Assembly (NCBI GenBank): GCA_902801805.1
Contig: CADCJP010000006.1
Location: 1-25,002 of the forward strand
Direction: 5' to 3'
Length of the DNA stretch: 25,002 nt
Source of the DNA: an uncultured Erysipelotrichaceae bacterium
GTDB taxonomy: Bacteria; Bacillota_I; Bacilli_A; RFN20; CAG-826
Made by a program: the position numbers and the translations under genes. The notes below the pieces were generated by a model. The model was not told the DNA's origin. It worked only from the letters and a program-made list of their open reading frames with translations, and ran no database searches. Positions 15,488 through 23,009 of the stretch are shown piece after piece (the stretch's first letter is position 1; each line of letters begins with the position of its first letter).

Positions 15488-17216
15488 TCGCTGTACCTGT
15501 GTCCTCGACGTGCATGCGTTTAAATATCGCATTCGCTTCGTGATAAACTTTCACGAATTCACCTTGATAGAATTCACTCTCTAAAGCAGTGAGTTGTTGA
15601 TGGACATCATCTTGATGATTTCTGTCTCTATTAGCATAGACAACAGCGGATTCGGCAAGTTGCATTTCACGGAACTTATTTTCGATTTCTTCAAACACCG
15701 CATTAGCGTTGTTCTTTAAAGTGGAAACCATGTCGTTAATTTGATCAACAGCGATTGGTTGAATCTTAATAGCTTTATCGATTTGATTTAACAAATCATA
15801 GCAATCTTCAATACGGATGGTATATGGTTCAGAGAATTCTGGAATAGCGATTTCTCTAAGGAGACCTTCCACTTGTTTTAAACGATAATAATAAACGAAC
15901 ACTAAAGTGTAGGCTTCTTCACTAGAAGTCTTTAAGAACTCAATGTATTGTTTGAATTCTTCAATGCCTTCTTTAGCGAGTTCGTATTGCGCGCTTAATT
16001 CATCAAGCTTACCTTTAAGGGTAGAGAATGGTTGTTTTAAAGAAGAATGGACATAGTTATCTAAAGATTGCTTAATGGTGCCTAAAGTATTCATTGTTTG
16101 CTTTAATTGCTCCACTTTTTCTTTTCTTTCGTCTGTCACAATGTAAGTGCGATAGATTTCAGGAAGAAGAGCGCAGATCTTTAAGAAAGCTTTTTCTAAA
16201 TCGATTACATTTTGATAAATGCTTTGATTGTTTTCTTCGAAAAATTCTTTATCGGATTTCTCTTTATTAAGTAAGTCTCTCATCTCTTCGATTTCAGATT
16301 GGAGACCATCTAAAGATTCCATAATGTTAGCGATTTGTAACTTTGTTAAACGAGTACGGATAATCGCTAAATCATTGTTCCATTCATTGATTTTGGTTTG
16401 GAAAGAAAGGTTGTATAAAGGTAAACCTTTTTGTTCTAATTCATCATAATCTCTTTTGATATCCACGATTTTTTCTGGGACAACAGTATTCACTAAGATA
16501 CAGAGATTTGGTAATTGGCTTAAAGCGGATTCTAAAGCGGACACTACTTTGCCAATAGTTGGTAGCAATGCTTGTGCATCATCATATTCCGCACTTTCGA
16601 TGTGTGTTTCAAATTCCACGAACATTTGATCGAGTTTATCAAAGACTTGATTGATGGATGAGCTGACTAAATCTAAGTCAGAGCTATTCGCATAGAATGT
16701 TTGTTTAACACGTCTATAATTCTCTTTGAGTTTGAGGATGGATTGACGAGAATCTTCTTCAGGTTTGATTAATGTATATAAGTCGTTATCTAAAGCGTTA
16801 ACTTTATCTTCAAAAGTTTTCATCGCTTTTTTAGAATCACTAATAACTGTCTTAATATTTTTGAATTGCTTATTAGAAATAAGAGCGTTTAATTGTTTGA
16901 GCATTGATTCGGCAAACTTATCATCGTTTTCATAAATTTCTTTGAAACGACGAGAGAATTTCTCATGCTTATCAACATAGAGTAAGTTTGTACGAGAAAT
17001 GATTTCAAGACGGTGAATATATTGGGAATCTTGACCGATTAATAAGGCATCTAAATATGAGTATTTCTTTTGGAGTTCACGTACTTGGTGTTTGACTCTA
17101 TTTCTAGAAATAACAAAATGATAGAGAAGGAACGCTAAAACGCCAAGGATGATGACACCACCAACAATAGCGAATATCAGGCCTACTTTTTGACCAGTAC
17201 TAATTAATAAATACAT
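15480..17216 (-). CDS. ezrA: Septation ring formation regulator EzrA
   Basis: EzrA is a membrane-anchored, spectrin-like regulator of FtsZ ring assembly. The 578 residues are close to the usual 560-570. One N-terminal membrane helix (about 10-34) is followed by a long, largely helical cytoplasmic part of repeated three-helix units. The C-terminal LAESAVVYANRDR resembles the QNR region that directs EzrA to mid-cell. A strong AGGAGG lies seven bases before the ATG. It heads the operon with the desulfurase and thiI; how division and tRNA thiolation are linked is not known. Confidence 0.92.
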   Translation of the reverse strand: MYLLISTGQKVGLIFAIVGGVIILGVLAFLLYHFVISRNRVKHQVRELQKKYSYLDALLIGQDSQYIHRLEIISRTNLLYVDKHEKFSRRFKEIYENDDKFAESMLKQLNALISNKQFKNIKTVISDSKKAMKTFEDKVNALDNDLYTLIKPEEDSRQSILKLKENYRRVKQTFYANSSDLDLVSSSINQVFDKLDQMFVEFETHIESAEYDDAQALLPTIGKVVSALESALSQLPNLCILVNTVVPEKIVDIKRDYDELEQKGLPLYNLSFQTKINEWNNDLAIIRTRLTKLQIANIMESLDGLQSEIEEMRDLLNKEKSDKEFFEENNQSIYQNVIDLEKAFLKICALLPEIYRTYIVTDERKEKVEQLKQTMNTLGTIKQSLDNYVHSSLKQPFSTLKGKLDELSAQYELAKEGIEEFKQYIEFLKTSSEEAYTLVFVYYYRLKQVEGLLREIAIPEFSEPYTIRIEDCYDLLNQIDKAIKIQPIAVDQINDMVSTLKNNANAVFEEIENKFREMQLAESAVVYANRDRNHQDDVHQQLTALESEFYQGEFVKVYHEANAIFKRMHVEDTGTANG

Positions 17217-17239
17217 GAGGAAACCTCCTATTAGATGCG

Positions 17240-17264
17240 ATTATAAAACTAATGGCTTAAGCCA
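17240..17264 (-). promoter_or_regulatory. ezrA promoter -10 with an upstream palindrome
   Basis: TATAAT on the minus strand (17240-17245) lies 23 bases before the ezrA start. A perfect 12-bp palindrome TGGCTTAAGCCA (17253-17264) occupies the spacer between -10 and -35. No clear -35 is visible, so an activator or repressor may bind there. Confidence 0.4.
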
Positions 17265-17405
17265 CACTACTATTTTAACGACTTTTCACGCTAATATAAA
17301 AGAGTTTTTACGAAATATTATTTCATAAAAGCATTTACTTATAATTCATCGATTAGCAGTTTCGTTGCTAAATGACTGTCTAATAAGCGAGAGGAAGAGA
17401 AAAGC

Positions 17406-17708
17406 ATGGACATATTTCTTTTAGTTTCTTGGCCGTTTATATTTATCGTTTTATTTACTGGAGCGATTGTGACGTTGTGTTTAATAATAACCTACATAAT
17501 AAGATGTTCAGCACACAAAACTCCCAATGCCAAAAAAGGCTTAATCGTCTGTATCATAATTTGGGCAATCATCATGATCTTACTATTTTTCACCACTCTG
17601 CGTTGTATTGAAATATGCCAGCAAATAGCAGAAAGCTTTCATGCTCATAACTCTAAAAGCACCACCAGTGCTCAAACTTTGTCACTTTATTTCGATTATT
17701 TGTTATAA
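17406..17708 (+). CDS. Small two-helix membrane protein, unknown function
   Basis: The 100 residues have two hydrophobic segments (about 4-33 and 45-66), separated by a basic loop with KTPNAKKG, and a polar Ser/Thr-rich tail. I do not recognise a family. The ATG is preceded by GAGAGGAAGAG, a fair ribosome site. It is the first of three consecutive small membrane-protein genes. It shares the arrangement helix, basic loop, helix, Ser/Thr tail with the next two and may be a diverged relative. Confidence 0.6.
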   Translation: MDIFLLVSWPFIFIVLFTGAIVTLCLIITYIIRCSAHKTPNAKKGLIVCIIIWAIIMILLFFTTLRCIEICQQIAESFHAHNSKSTTSAQTLSLYFDYLL

Positions 17709-17747
17709 AAAGTTGCAAAGGTTAATCAATAATTATAAAGTATTCCC

Positions 17748-18089
17748 ATGGCATTTATTGGAGCATTCTTTGTTACAATTCTCATCGGCATCTTTGGTGT
17801 ACTAGTTTGGATTGCATTAGCACTCATCGTTTTAGCAATCCTTTTTATTTTTATACCATGCTTAATCATCGCCATTATCAATTTAGTGAAGGGCGCTAAG
17901 AATAAGTGGCCGAAGAGAAATGTAATTCCTCTTGTGATTACTGGCCCAATTTCTATATTGTTCCTTCTTGCAATCACGATCTTTTTAATTGCGGCACTTG
18001 TCGTTTATATAACAAATCCATCTTTTGCAACTAGCAGTAGTAGCTCCTCTCAAATAGCTAGCACTATCAATCTTTTGCTAATGCAATAA
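17748..18089 (+). CDS. Small membrane protein, paralogue of the next gene
   Basis: The 113 residues have two or three hydrophobic segments (about 3-47 and 60-87) and a Ser-rich tail. The core FIPCLIIAIINLVKG, then a short basic loop WPKRNVIPL and ITG, is almost identical in the following gene. No ribosome site is visible before the ATG. It follows the previous gene after 39 bases, so it is likely on the same transcript. No function is recognised. Confidence 0.6.
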   Translation: MAFIGAFFVTILIGIFGVLVWIALALIVLAILFIFIPCLIIAIINLVKGAKNKWPKRNVIPLVITGPISILFLLAITIFLIAALVVYITNPSFATSSSSSSQIASTINLLLMQ

Positions 18090-18124
18090 AACTTAGTTAA
18101 CACATAAAAGGGGTAAATAATGAT

Positions 18125-18421
18125 ATGGCTTTCATGGGAATATTTTTAGTGGGCATCTTAGCATTCGTTTTCTTCTTAATGCTTTTATCTATTTTTATTC
18201 CTTGCTTAATTATTGCCATTATCAATTTAGTTAAAGGCATTCAAAACCACTGGCCAAAAAGAAATGTTATCCCATTAGCGATTACTGGCTCTATATCATT
18301 GATATTCATTATTCTATTCACTATATATTTCGTTTGGAGAATCGCTCTCCATCAAGCTCCAACCACTACTAGTAGCAATCCAGAGATGCTCCATCAACTC
18401 TTCTTTTTACTAAAATTATAA
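18125..18421 (+). CDS. Small membrane protein, tandem paralogue of the preceding gene
   Basis: The 98 residues begin MAFMGIFLVGIL, close to MAFIGAFFVTIL in the preceding gene. The FIPCLIIAIINLVKG core and the WPKRNVIPL loop are repeated. There are two hydrophobic regions and a short Thr/Ser-rich tail. AGGGG lies eleven bases before the ATG. A tandem duplication is the simplest explanation. The loop between helices (N-x-WPKRN) is the most conserved part and may be the functional site. Confidence 0.65.
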   Translation: MAFMGIFLVGILAFVFFLMLLSIFIPCLIIAIINLVKGIQNHWPKRNVIPLAITGSISLIFIILFTIYFVWRIALHQAPTTTSSNPEMLHQLFFLLKL

Positions 18422-18438
18422 AAATATTATTTTTTTAA

Positions 18439-18467
18439 TTGACGGAATTAGATAATTTCTATATATT
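18439..18467 (+). promoter_or_regulatory. rpsD promoter
   Basis: TTGACG (18439-18444), a 17-base spacer and TATATT (18462-18467). The predicted start near 18473 coincides with the beginning of the structured leader. Confidence 0.65.
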
Positions 18468-18472
18468 ATTTA

Positions 18473-18587
18473 CTGCATGTAATGCAGCATGTGAATACAA
18501 TCCGACCGACGTTTGATACGGCTGTGACGAAGTAACCGAAGCTCAAAGGTGAAACGATTAATCAAACATCCGGGATGAGGAATTCAC
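18473..18587 (+). promoter_or_regulatory. Structured S4-type autoregulatory leader of rpsD
   Basis: A hairpin CTGCAT-GTA-ATGCAG (18473-18487) is followed by nested long-range stems. These are GTGAAT (18491-18496) with ATTCAC (18582-18587), ATCC (18500-18503) with GGAT (18573-18576), and GTTTGAT (18511-18517) with ATCAAAC (18561-18567). Firmicutes rpsD genes are commonly repressed by S4 binding such a leader. The fold is read from the sequence; S4 binding is inferred from the family. Confidence 0.7.
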
Positions 18588-18637
18588 ACCTATTCATTAT
18601 TTTGCAAGAAGAAATAAAGAAAGGAAAACGAACGAAC

Positions 18638-19243
18638 ATGAGATACACAGGTTCAGATTGGAAAAGATCCCGTCGCTTAGGCTTTTCCACATTAGAAACA
18701 AGCAAAGAATTAGCGAAACGTCCTTATGGCCCAGGCCAACACGGTAACACCCGTCGTAAAAAGAATTCCGAATACGGCAAACAATTAATTGAAAAACAAA
18801 AATTAAGACAAATGTACGGTGTTAACGAAAGACAATTCCGTCGCTTATTCATGATTGCTTTAGCAAGTAAAGAAGTTACCGGTGTTGCTTTCATGAAATT
18901 GCTCGAATCCCGTTTAGACAACTTAGTCTACAGAATGGGTTTTGCTAGAACTAGAAGAGGTGCCAGACAATTAGTCAACCACGGCCACATCGAAGTTAAT
19001 GGCAAAAAGTTAGACATCCCATCCGCATTATTAAATGTCGGTGATGTCGTGAGCGTCAGAGAAAACAGCAAAGACCTCAAAGTGATTAAAGAATCCTTAG
19101 AAACCTTAGGCACAAAAGTTGGCTGGGTTGAAGTGGATGCTGAAAAGTTATCTGGTAAATATGTCCGCGAAGTCGAACGTAAAGAATTACCACAAGATAT
19201 CACAGAATCACAAATCGTCGAATACTACAACCGCAAACTCTAA
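18638..19243 (+). CDS. rpsD: 30S ribosomal protein S4
   Basis: S4 starts assembly of the small subunit by binding 16S rRNA. From [17 protein letters not shown] the protein has 201 residues, the Bacillus length. [33 protein letters not shown] (key part [10 protein letters not shown]) and an S4 RNA-binding domain ([15 protein letters not shown] onward) are clear. An in-frame ATG at 18575 would add 21 residues that are part of the leader and is rejected. GAAAGGAAAA precedes the chosen ATG. It is monocistronic between its own leader and a bidirectional terminator. Confidence 0.97.
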   Translation: MRYTGSDWKRSRRLGFSTLETSKELAKRPYGPGQHGNTRRKKNSEYGKQLIEKQKLRQMYGVNERQFRRLFMIALASKEVTGVAFMKLLESRLDNLVYRMGFARTRRGARQLVNHGHIEVNGKKLDIPSALLNVGDVVSVRENSKDLKVIKESLETLGTKVGWVEVDAEKLSGKYVREVERKELPQDITESQIVEYYNRKL

Positions 19244-19264
19244 TATTCGAAAAGCAAAAAAACA

Positions 19265-19293
19265 AAACCATCTCGTTACTGGGATGGTTTTTT
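19265..19293. terminator. Bidirectional terminator after rpsD
   Basis: The 8-bp stem AAACCATC / GATGGTTT with a ten-base loop is followed by a T-run on the plus strand. On the minus strand it is followed by TTGTTTTTTTG. The minus-strand tail suggests that something is transcribed toward rpsD from the right. Confidence 0.8.
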
Positions 19294-19314
19294 AATCTTC
19301 TATTTGTTTAAAAA

Positions 19315-19467
19315 CTATTCAAGCAAGGACAATTGTTCACCACCATCGATTTCAAAAACAACTTTTGTTTCATAAACAGGTTTGCGGAAAAACCTTTTTT
19401 GTTCAAAACCTTGCACAATGAAATCAAATTCCTTTTGCCAAAAAAATAGTATCAATAATAAGTCCAT
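19315..19467 (-). CDS. Possible 50-residue small protein or gene remnant
   Basis: This lies in the 308-base gap between rpsD and amt (19294-19601). On the minus strand an ATG at 19467 directly follows an in-frame TAA and reads 50 codons to a TAG. The part from residue 11 (QKEFDFIVQGFEQKRFF ... YETKVVFEIDGGEQLSLLE) has a protein-like mix of charged and hydrophobic residues. The first ten (MDLLLILFFW) come from an AT-rich tract. No ribosome site is visible. The minus-strand side of the rpsD terminator lies 22 bases downstream, which supports transcription. It may be the tail of a decayed gene. No family is recognised. Apart from this and the amt promoter I see nothing in the gap. Confidence 0.3.
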   Translation of the reverse strand: MDLLLILFFWQKEFDFIVQGFEQKRFFRKPVYETKVVFEIDGGEQLSLLE

Positions 19468-19532
19468 TTACACAGCACGTTAAGATTTATTGACATACAT
19501 TTTTTGTATCGTAACCATAATTTAATACGTAT

Positions 19533-19591
19533 TTGATTAATATGTTATAAACCCTTACAATCCCCTCATGAGCTATTTCTAGATAGTGAGG
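19533..19591 (+). promoter_or_regulatory. amt promoter and ribosome-site hairpin
   Basis: TTGATT (19533-19538), a 17-base spacer and TACAAT (19556-19561) form a promoter. The leader can fold with CCTCA (19564-19568) pairing TGAGG (19587-19591) and CTAT (19573-19576) pairing ATAG (19583-19586). Two bases of the GGAGG ribosome site (19590-19594) lie in the stem, so the fold could damp translation. Confidence 0.5.
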
Positions 19592-19601
19592 AGGAATTAT
19601 T

Positions 19602-21317
19602 ATGACAATTGAATTCTGGTACTTGATTGGTGCAGCTCTTGTCTTTTTCATGCAAGCAGGATTTGCGATGGTTGAAACAGGTTTCACTCGTGCAAAGAAT
19701 GCCGGCAATATCATTATGAAGAACTTGATGGACTTCTGTATTGGCACAGTAGTTTTCATGTTATTAGGTTTTGGTTTAATGATGGGCGAAGATACGTTCT
19801 TCGGTCTTATTGGTATTCCTAATCTTGATTTATTCGCTAAATTTGCGGCTTTTATTGAAAGTCCTGCTGAAGGATTCACCGCTGCTTCGACATTTGTGTT
19901 TAACCTTGTCTTCTGCGCTACTGCAGCAACAATCGTTTCTGGCTCTATGGCGGAAAGAACTAAGTTCTTATCATACTGCATTTATTCTGCGGTTATATCC
20001 TTAATCATTTATCCAATTGAAGCACACTGGATTTGGGGTGGTGGTTGGTTAGCTAATCTCGGCTTCCATGATTATGCTGGTAGCACCGCTATTCATATGG
20101 TGGGTGGTATTGCTGCTCTTATTGGTGCAATTATTCTTGGTCCACGTATTGGTAAATATGAAAGAGACGCTAATGGTAAAGTCATTAAAGTTAACGCTAT
20201 TCAAGGTCATTCTATTCCTTTAGGTGCCTTAGGTGCGTTCATCTTATGGTTTGGTTGGTACGGTTTTAATGGAGCGGCTGCGACATCCACTAGTGAATTA
20301 GCAACCATCTTCCTTAATACCACCATTGCTCCAGCTGTGGCGACTGTTACAACGATGATCTTTACCTGGATTAAAAATGGTAAACCAGATGTCTCAATGT
20401 GTATCAATGCTTGCTTAGCAGGTTTAGTTGGTGTCACCGCTGGTTGTGCAGCATTTGATGCAATTGGTTCTACTGTCGTTGGTTTAGTTTCTGGTATCTT
20501 AGTGGTCTTTGTGGTTGAATTCCTTGACCTCAAACTCCATATTGATGATCCAGTTGGTGCAGTTGGTGTGCACATGGCTAATGGTATTTGGGGCACTATT
20601 GCTGTTGGCTTATTAGCCAATCCTAAAGCCCCAGCGGGTCTTAACGGCTTCTTCTACACCGGTAATTTCTATCAATTAGGGGTACAATGCTTAGGTTTCA
20701 TTACTGTCGCTACTTATACCGCAGTATTTATGATTGCTACATTCTTCATTATCAAGAAAACAGTTGGTTTGCGTGTCAGCAAAGAAGAAGAGATTAAAGG
20801 TCTTGATAGCACTGAACACGGCTTAACAAATGCCTACGCTGATTTTGCTATTGCGGCTAACGCCTACGCTGATTACATTAAGAGTGAGCCAATGGCTACT
20901 GGAGATATACCAGTTAGTGAAGCTGTGCCTGTTAAGAAAGTCAAAACCTCTTCTACTGGCGCTAAGTTCACTAAAGTAGAGATTATCTTTAAAGAAGAAA
21001 GATTGTATGCCTTAAAAGCGGCTATGAGCAAGATTGGTATTATGGGTATGACAGTGGCGCACGTTATGGGCTTTGGTCAACAACAAGGTAAACCTGAATT
21101 CTATCGTGGCGTGCAAGTTGAAGCGGATCTCTTACCAAAGGTACAAGTAGATATTGTCGTTTCTAAGATTCCAGTGAGAACCGTTATTGAAACCGCGAAG
21201 AAAGTCTTATATACCGGAAATATCGGTGATGGAAAGATCTTCGTCTATGATGTAGAAAACGTTGTCAAAGTGAGAACTGGCGAAGAAGGCTATGACGCTT
21301 TGCAAGATGTCGAATAG
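19602..21317 (+). CDS. Ammonium transporter fused to a C-terminal PII signalling domain
   Basis: The 571 residues join an Amt channel (about 1-400) to a GlnK/PII domain (about 456-571). The channel has the usual eleven-helix pattern and the pore histidines H165 (AIHMVGG) and H324 (GVHMANG). Family motifs FVFNLVFCATAATIVSGSMAER and GWYGFNGA are also seen in part. The linker carries a doubled NAYAD segment. The PII part has FGQQQGKPEFYRG, the LPKVQVDIVV strand and TGNIGDGKIFVYDVE. The position of the uridylylated Tyr51 of GlnK is Val506, so control by UTP-dependent modification is not expected. ATP/ADP and 2-oxoglutarate may still gate the channel in cis. AGGAGG precedes the ATG. Confidence 0.92.
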   Translation: MTIEFWYLIGAALVFFMQAGFAMVETGFTRAKNAGNIIMKNLMDFCIGTVVFMLLGFGLMMGEDTFFGLIGIPNLDLFAKFAAFIESPAEGFTAASTFVFNLVFCATAATIVSGSMAERTKFLSYCIYSAVISLIIYPIEAHWIWGGGWLANLGFHDYAGSTAIHMVGGIAALIGAIILGPRIGKYERDANGKVIKVNAIQGHSIPLGALGAFILWFGWYGFNGAAATSTSELATIFLNTTIAPAVATVTTMIFTWIKNGKPDVSMCINACLAGLVGVTAGCAAFDAIGSTVVGLVSGILVVFVVEFLDLKLHIDDPVGAVGVHMANGIWGTIAVGLLANPKAPAGLNGFFYTGNFYQLGVQCLGFITVATYTAVFMIATFFIIKKTVGLRVSKEEEIKGLDSTEHGLTNAYADFAIAANAYADYIKSEPMATGDIPVSEAVPVKKVKTSSTGAKFTKVEIIFKEERLYALKAAMSKIGIMGMTVAHVMGFGQQQGKPEFYRGVQVEADLLPKVQVDIVVSKIPVRTVIETAKKVLYTGNIGDGKIFVYDVENVVKVRTGEEGYDALQDVE

Positions 21318-21334
21318 TCTACAAAAATAAAAAG

Positions 21335-21361
21335 CTGTCTCAAGAATGGGACAGTTTTTTT
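21335..21361. terminator. Bidirectional terminator between amt and the lipoprotein gene
   Basis: CTGTCTC / GGGACAG (one T-G pair) with loop AAGAAT is followed by seven T on the plus strand and by CTTTTTATTTTTG on the minus strand. Both convergent genes end within 20 bases of it. Confidence 0.8.
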
Positions 21362-21369
21362 GCGCTTTA

Positions 21370-21891
21370 TTATGAATAAAGTTTTTCAAAATCAGGTAAG
21401 GCTTTCCACTCATCAGATCCTTGAATTGTTTGAGTGATGTCTAGCAATATGTCGACAAGTTTTTCACCTTTCTTAGTGAGCCCAGTTCTATCGTAAAAGT
21501 TTACTGGGAATTCGTTAACTTCAATAGTCTTATCACCCACGGTTAATTTATAGTTTGTGGATGGCATTGTAGCAACATGTGCGTTGCCTTCAAAAGGATC
21601 ATATTTATCAGGATAAGCACAAGGATTCATGGCCTTCACACTATCATAAAGCTCTTTGAGCTTTGGATACTCATAAGTCGTGATATATTCTTCAGGTTTT
21701 CTTTCTGTGACGTTTTTAAATTTCACAAGTTCTTTTGTTTCACTATTATATGAAGAATCATACCCAATGCCCCACTCCAGGGAGAAACTAAATGACTCAT
21801 AAGGGATGTCAAATGTATTATTTGCAGGTCCATTGCTACAGCCAGCAACACTAAAAGTTAATAAAGATAATACTAGTAAAGATTTCTTCAT
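21370..21891 (-). CDS. Small secreted lipoprotein, unknown function
   Basis: The 173 residues start with a lipoprotein signal: MKKSLLVLSLLTFS followed by the lipobox VAGC with C18, then a Ser/Asn-rich tether. The mature part is soluble and acidic, with many aromatics and no motif I recognise; a single further Cys occurs in NPCAYPDKYDPF. AGGAGG lies eight bases upstream. It would be anchored to the outer face of the membrane. Only about 30 bases separate it from the terminator upstream, so its promoter must overlap that terminator or it depends on read-through. Link to amt by function is not shown. Confidence 0.7.
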   Translation of the reverse strand: MKKSLLVLSLLTFSVAGCSNGPANNTFDIPYESFSFSLEWGIGYDSSYNSETKELVKFKNVTERKPEEYITTYEYPKLKELYDSVKAMNPCAYPDKYDPFEGNAHVATMPSTNYKLTVGDKTIEVNEFPVNFYDRTGLTKKGEKLVDILLDITQTIQGSDEWKALPDFEKLYS

Positions 21892-21920
21892 AGATTTGGC
21901 CTCCTACTAATTAGACGAGG

Positions 21921-21960
21921 AAAATAAAAGAATCCGCTAGAACTTTTTTCACGGATTCTT
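21921..21960 (-). terminator. Terminator of the pepV-to-nicotinate phosphoribosyltransferase operon
   Basis: On the minus strand AAGAATCCG / CGGATTCTT, a perfect 9-bp stem with a 15-base loop, is followed by TTATTTT. It begins six bases after the stop of the last gene. Confidence 0.8.
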
Positions 21961-21966
21961 ATTTAA

Positions 21967-23009
21967 TTAATAAATAGGATAAGGAACTTTCTTTAATTTA
22001 TCGTTTTTATAATTAGCGCGACCTTCTTTAGCTTCGCCCTTACCATCTAGCATCACTAAGTCACCAGTGAAACCACATGTCATGTTATTAACAAATGATG
22101 TACCAACACCATACATACTGACTGGGACGCCTAATTTCTTCCATTCTCTAATCTTTTCGGCGTTGAAGGAAGAAGAAACGGTAATGCCAACATAGTTGAA
22201 GCCTTCATCGTCTAACGCTTTTCTTAAAGCGATAATAAGCTCTTTACACACACCATGGAGGTATCAACACGTACGCCTCTTAATTTATGGCCTAAGTGAC
22301 GCGCGATTAATAAGGAATCACGCACAACGTTATTATGATAGTCAATTAACGCAGTTACTTGTTCTTCTGGGAATGTTTTTGCATACGCATCAGCGGCTTT
22401 AATAATGTCGCCACCACAGATTTGGATAAGAGCGTGTGGCATGGTGCCCATACCTTTCCCACCCCACCATTTACCTTGAGCGTCAGTACTAACTCTATTA
22501 ATACCAGCGACATAAGTGGCGTAACCATCACCAACTTGGGTGAGGAAATCATCTTGTCTATCCGCCATTGAGAAGACTGGTGTATCCCCAGCGGCATCAA
22601 GTACTTCTTTAACGTTCGTTGCTACACTACTTCTTCTTGCTAAGACACCATCAATAACGGATTCTAAAAAGCCAAAGTTTTCATATGTACCAGTGACTTT
22701 TAAAACTGGTTCATTAGCTTGGATGATATCACCATCATTTAGAGCTTCAATAACGAGTTCTTCTGGATGAACGGCAAAGGTATGAAGAATCGCGATTGCT
22801 TCATCAACACCGCATAACATTGAGTTATCTCTTCTTTGGAACCACTGCATAGTCACAGTGTGGCCTTTTAAGTTTTCAGCAACAATCTTACGGCTCTTTA
22901 AGAAATAGTTTGCACTATAGAAACCTTCTCCTAATTCTTTTGGGAAATTAAATGTTTTGTTTGTGAGACGAGAAATCTTGCCTTGTTTTTTAAGTTCTAC
23001 TTCCATCAT
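21967..23009 (-). pseudogene. Nicotinate phosphoribosyltransferase, interrupted by a frameshift
   Basis: The enzyme makes nicotinate mononucleotide from nicotinate and PRPP for NAD salvage. The first frame (23009 to 22224) ends about ten codons after LRGVRVDTS. The rest of the protein (KELIIALRKALDDEG onward, to 21967) continues in another frame. Motifs include TMQWFQRRDNSMLCGVDEA, LARRSSVATN, GTMPHALIQ and YGVGTSF. The junction is an (AC)4 tract at 22246-22253 (GT on the coding strand). Removing one repeat unit joins the frames exactly: 1041 bases, 346 residues, a normal length for the short Firmicutes type. It is either a real slippage mutation or phase switch, or a sequencing error. The start overlaps the preceding gene by four bases, with GGAGG upstream. 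Confidence 0.85.

Noticed and set aside
18575..18637. Longer rpsD from an ATG at 18575
   Set aside because: The added 21 residues are encoded by the structured leader; conserved S4 begins at MRYTGSDW with its own ribosome site.
20207..20620. 137-residue frame antisense to amt
   Set aside because: Rich in Thr, Pro and Ala as expected of a shadow of transmembrane codons; amt on the other strand is unambiguous.
21967..22251. Separate short gene starting at GTG 22251
   Set aside because: Its sequence continues the phosphoribosyltransferase without a break, so it is the second half of one gene after a frameshift.
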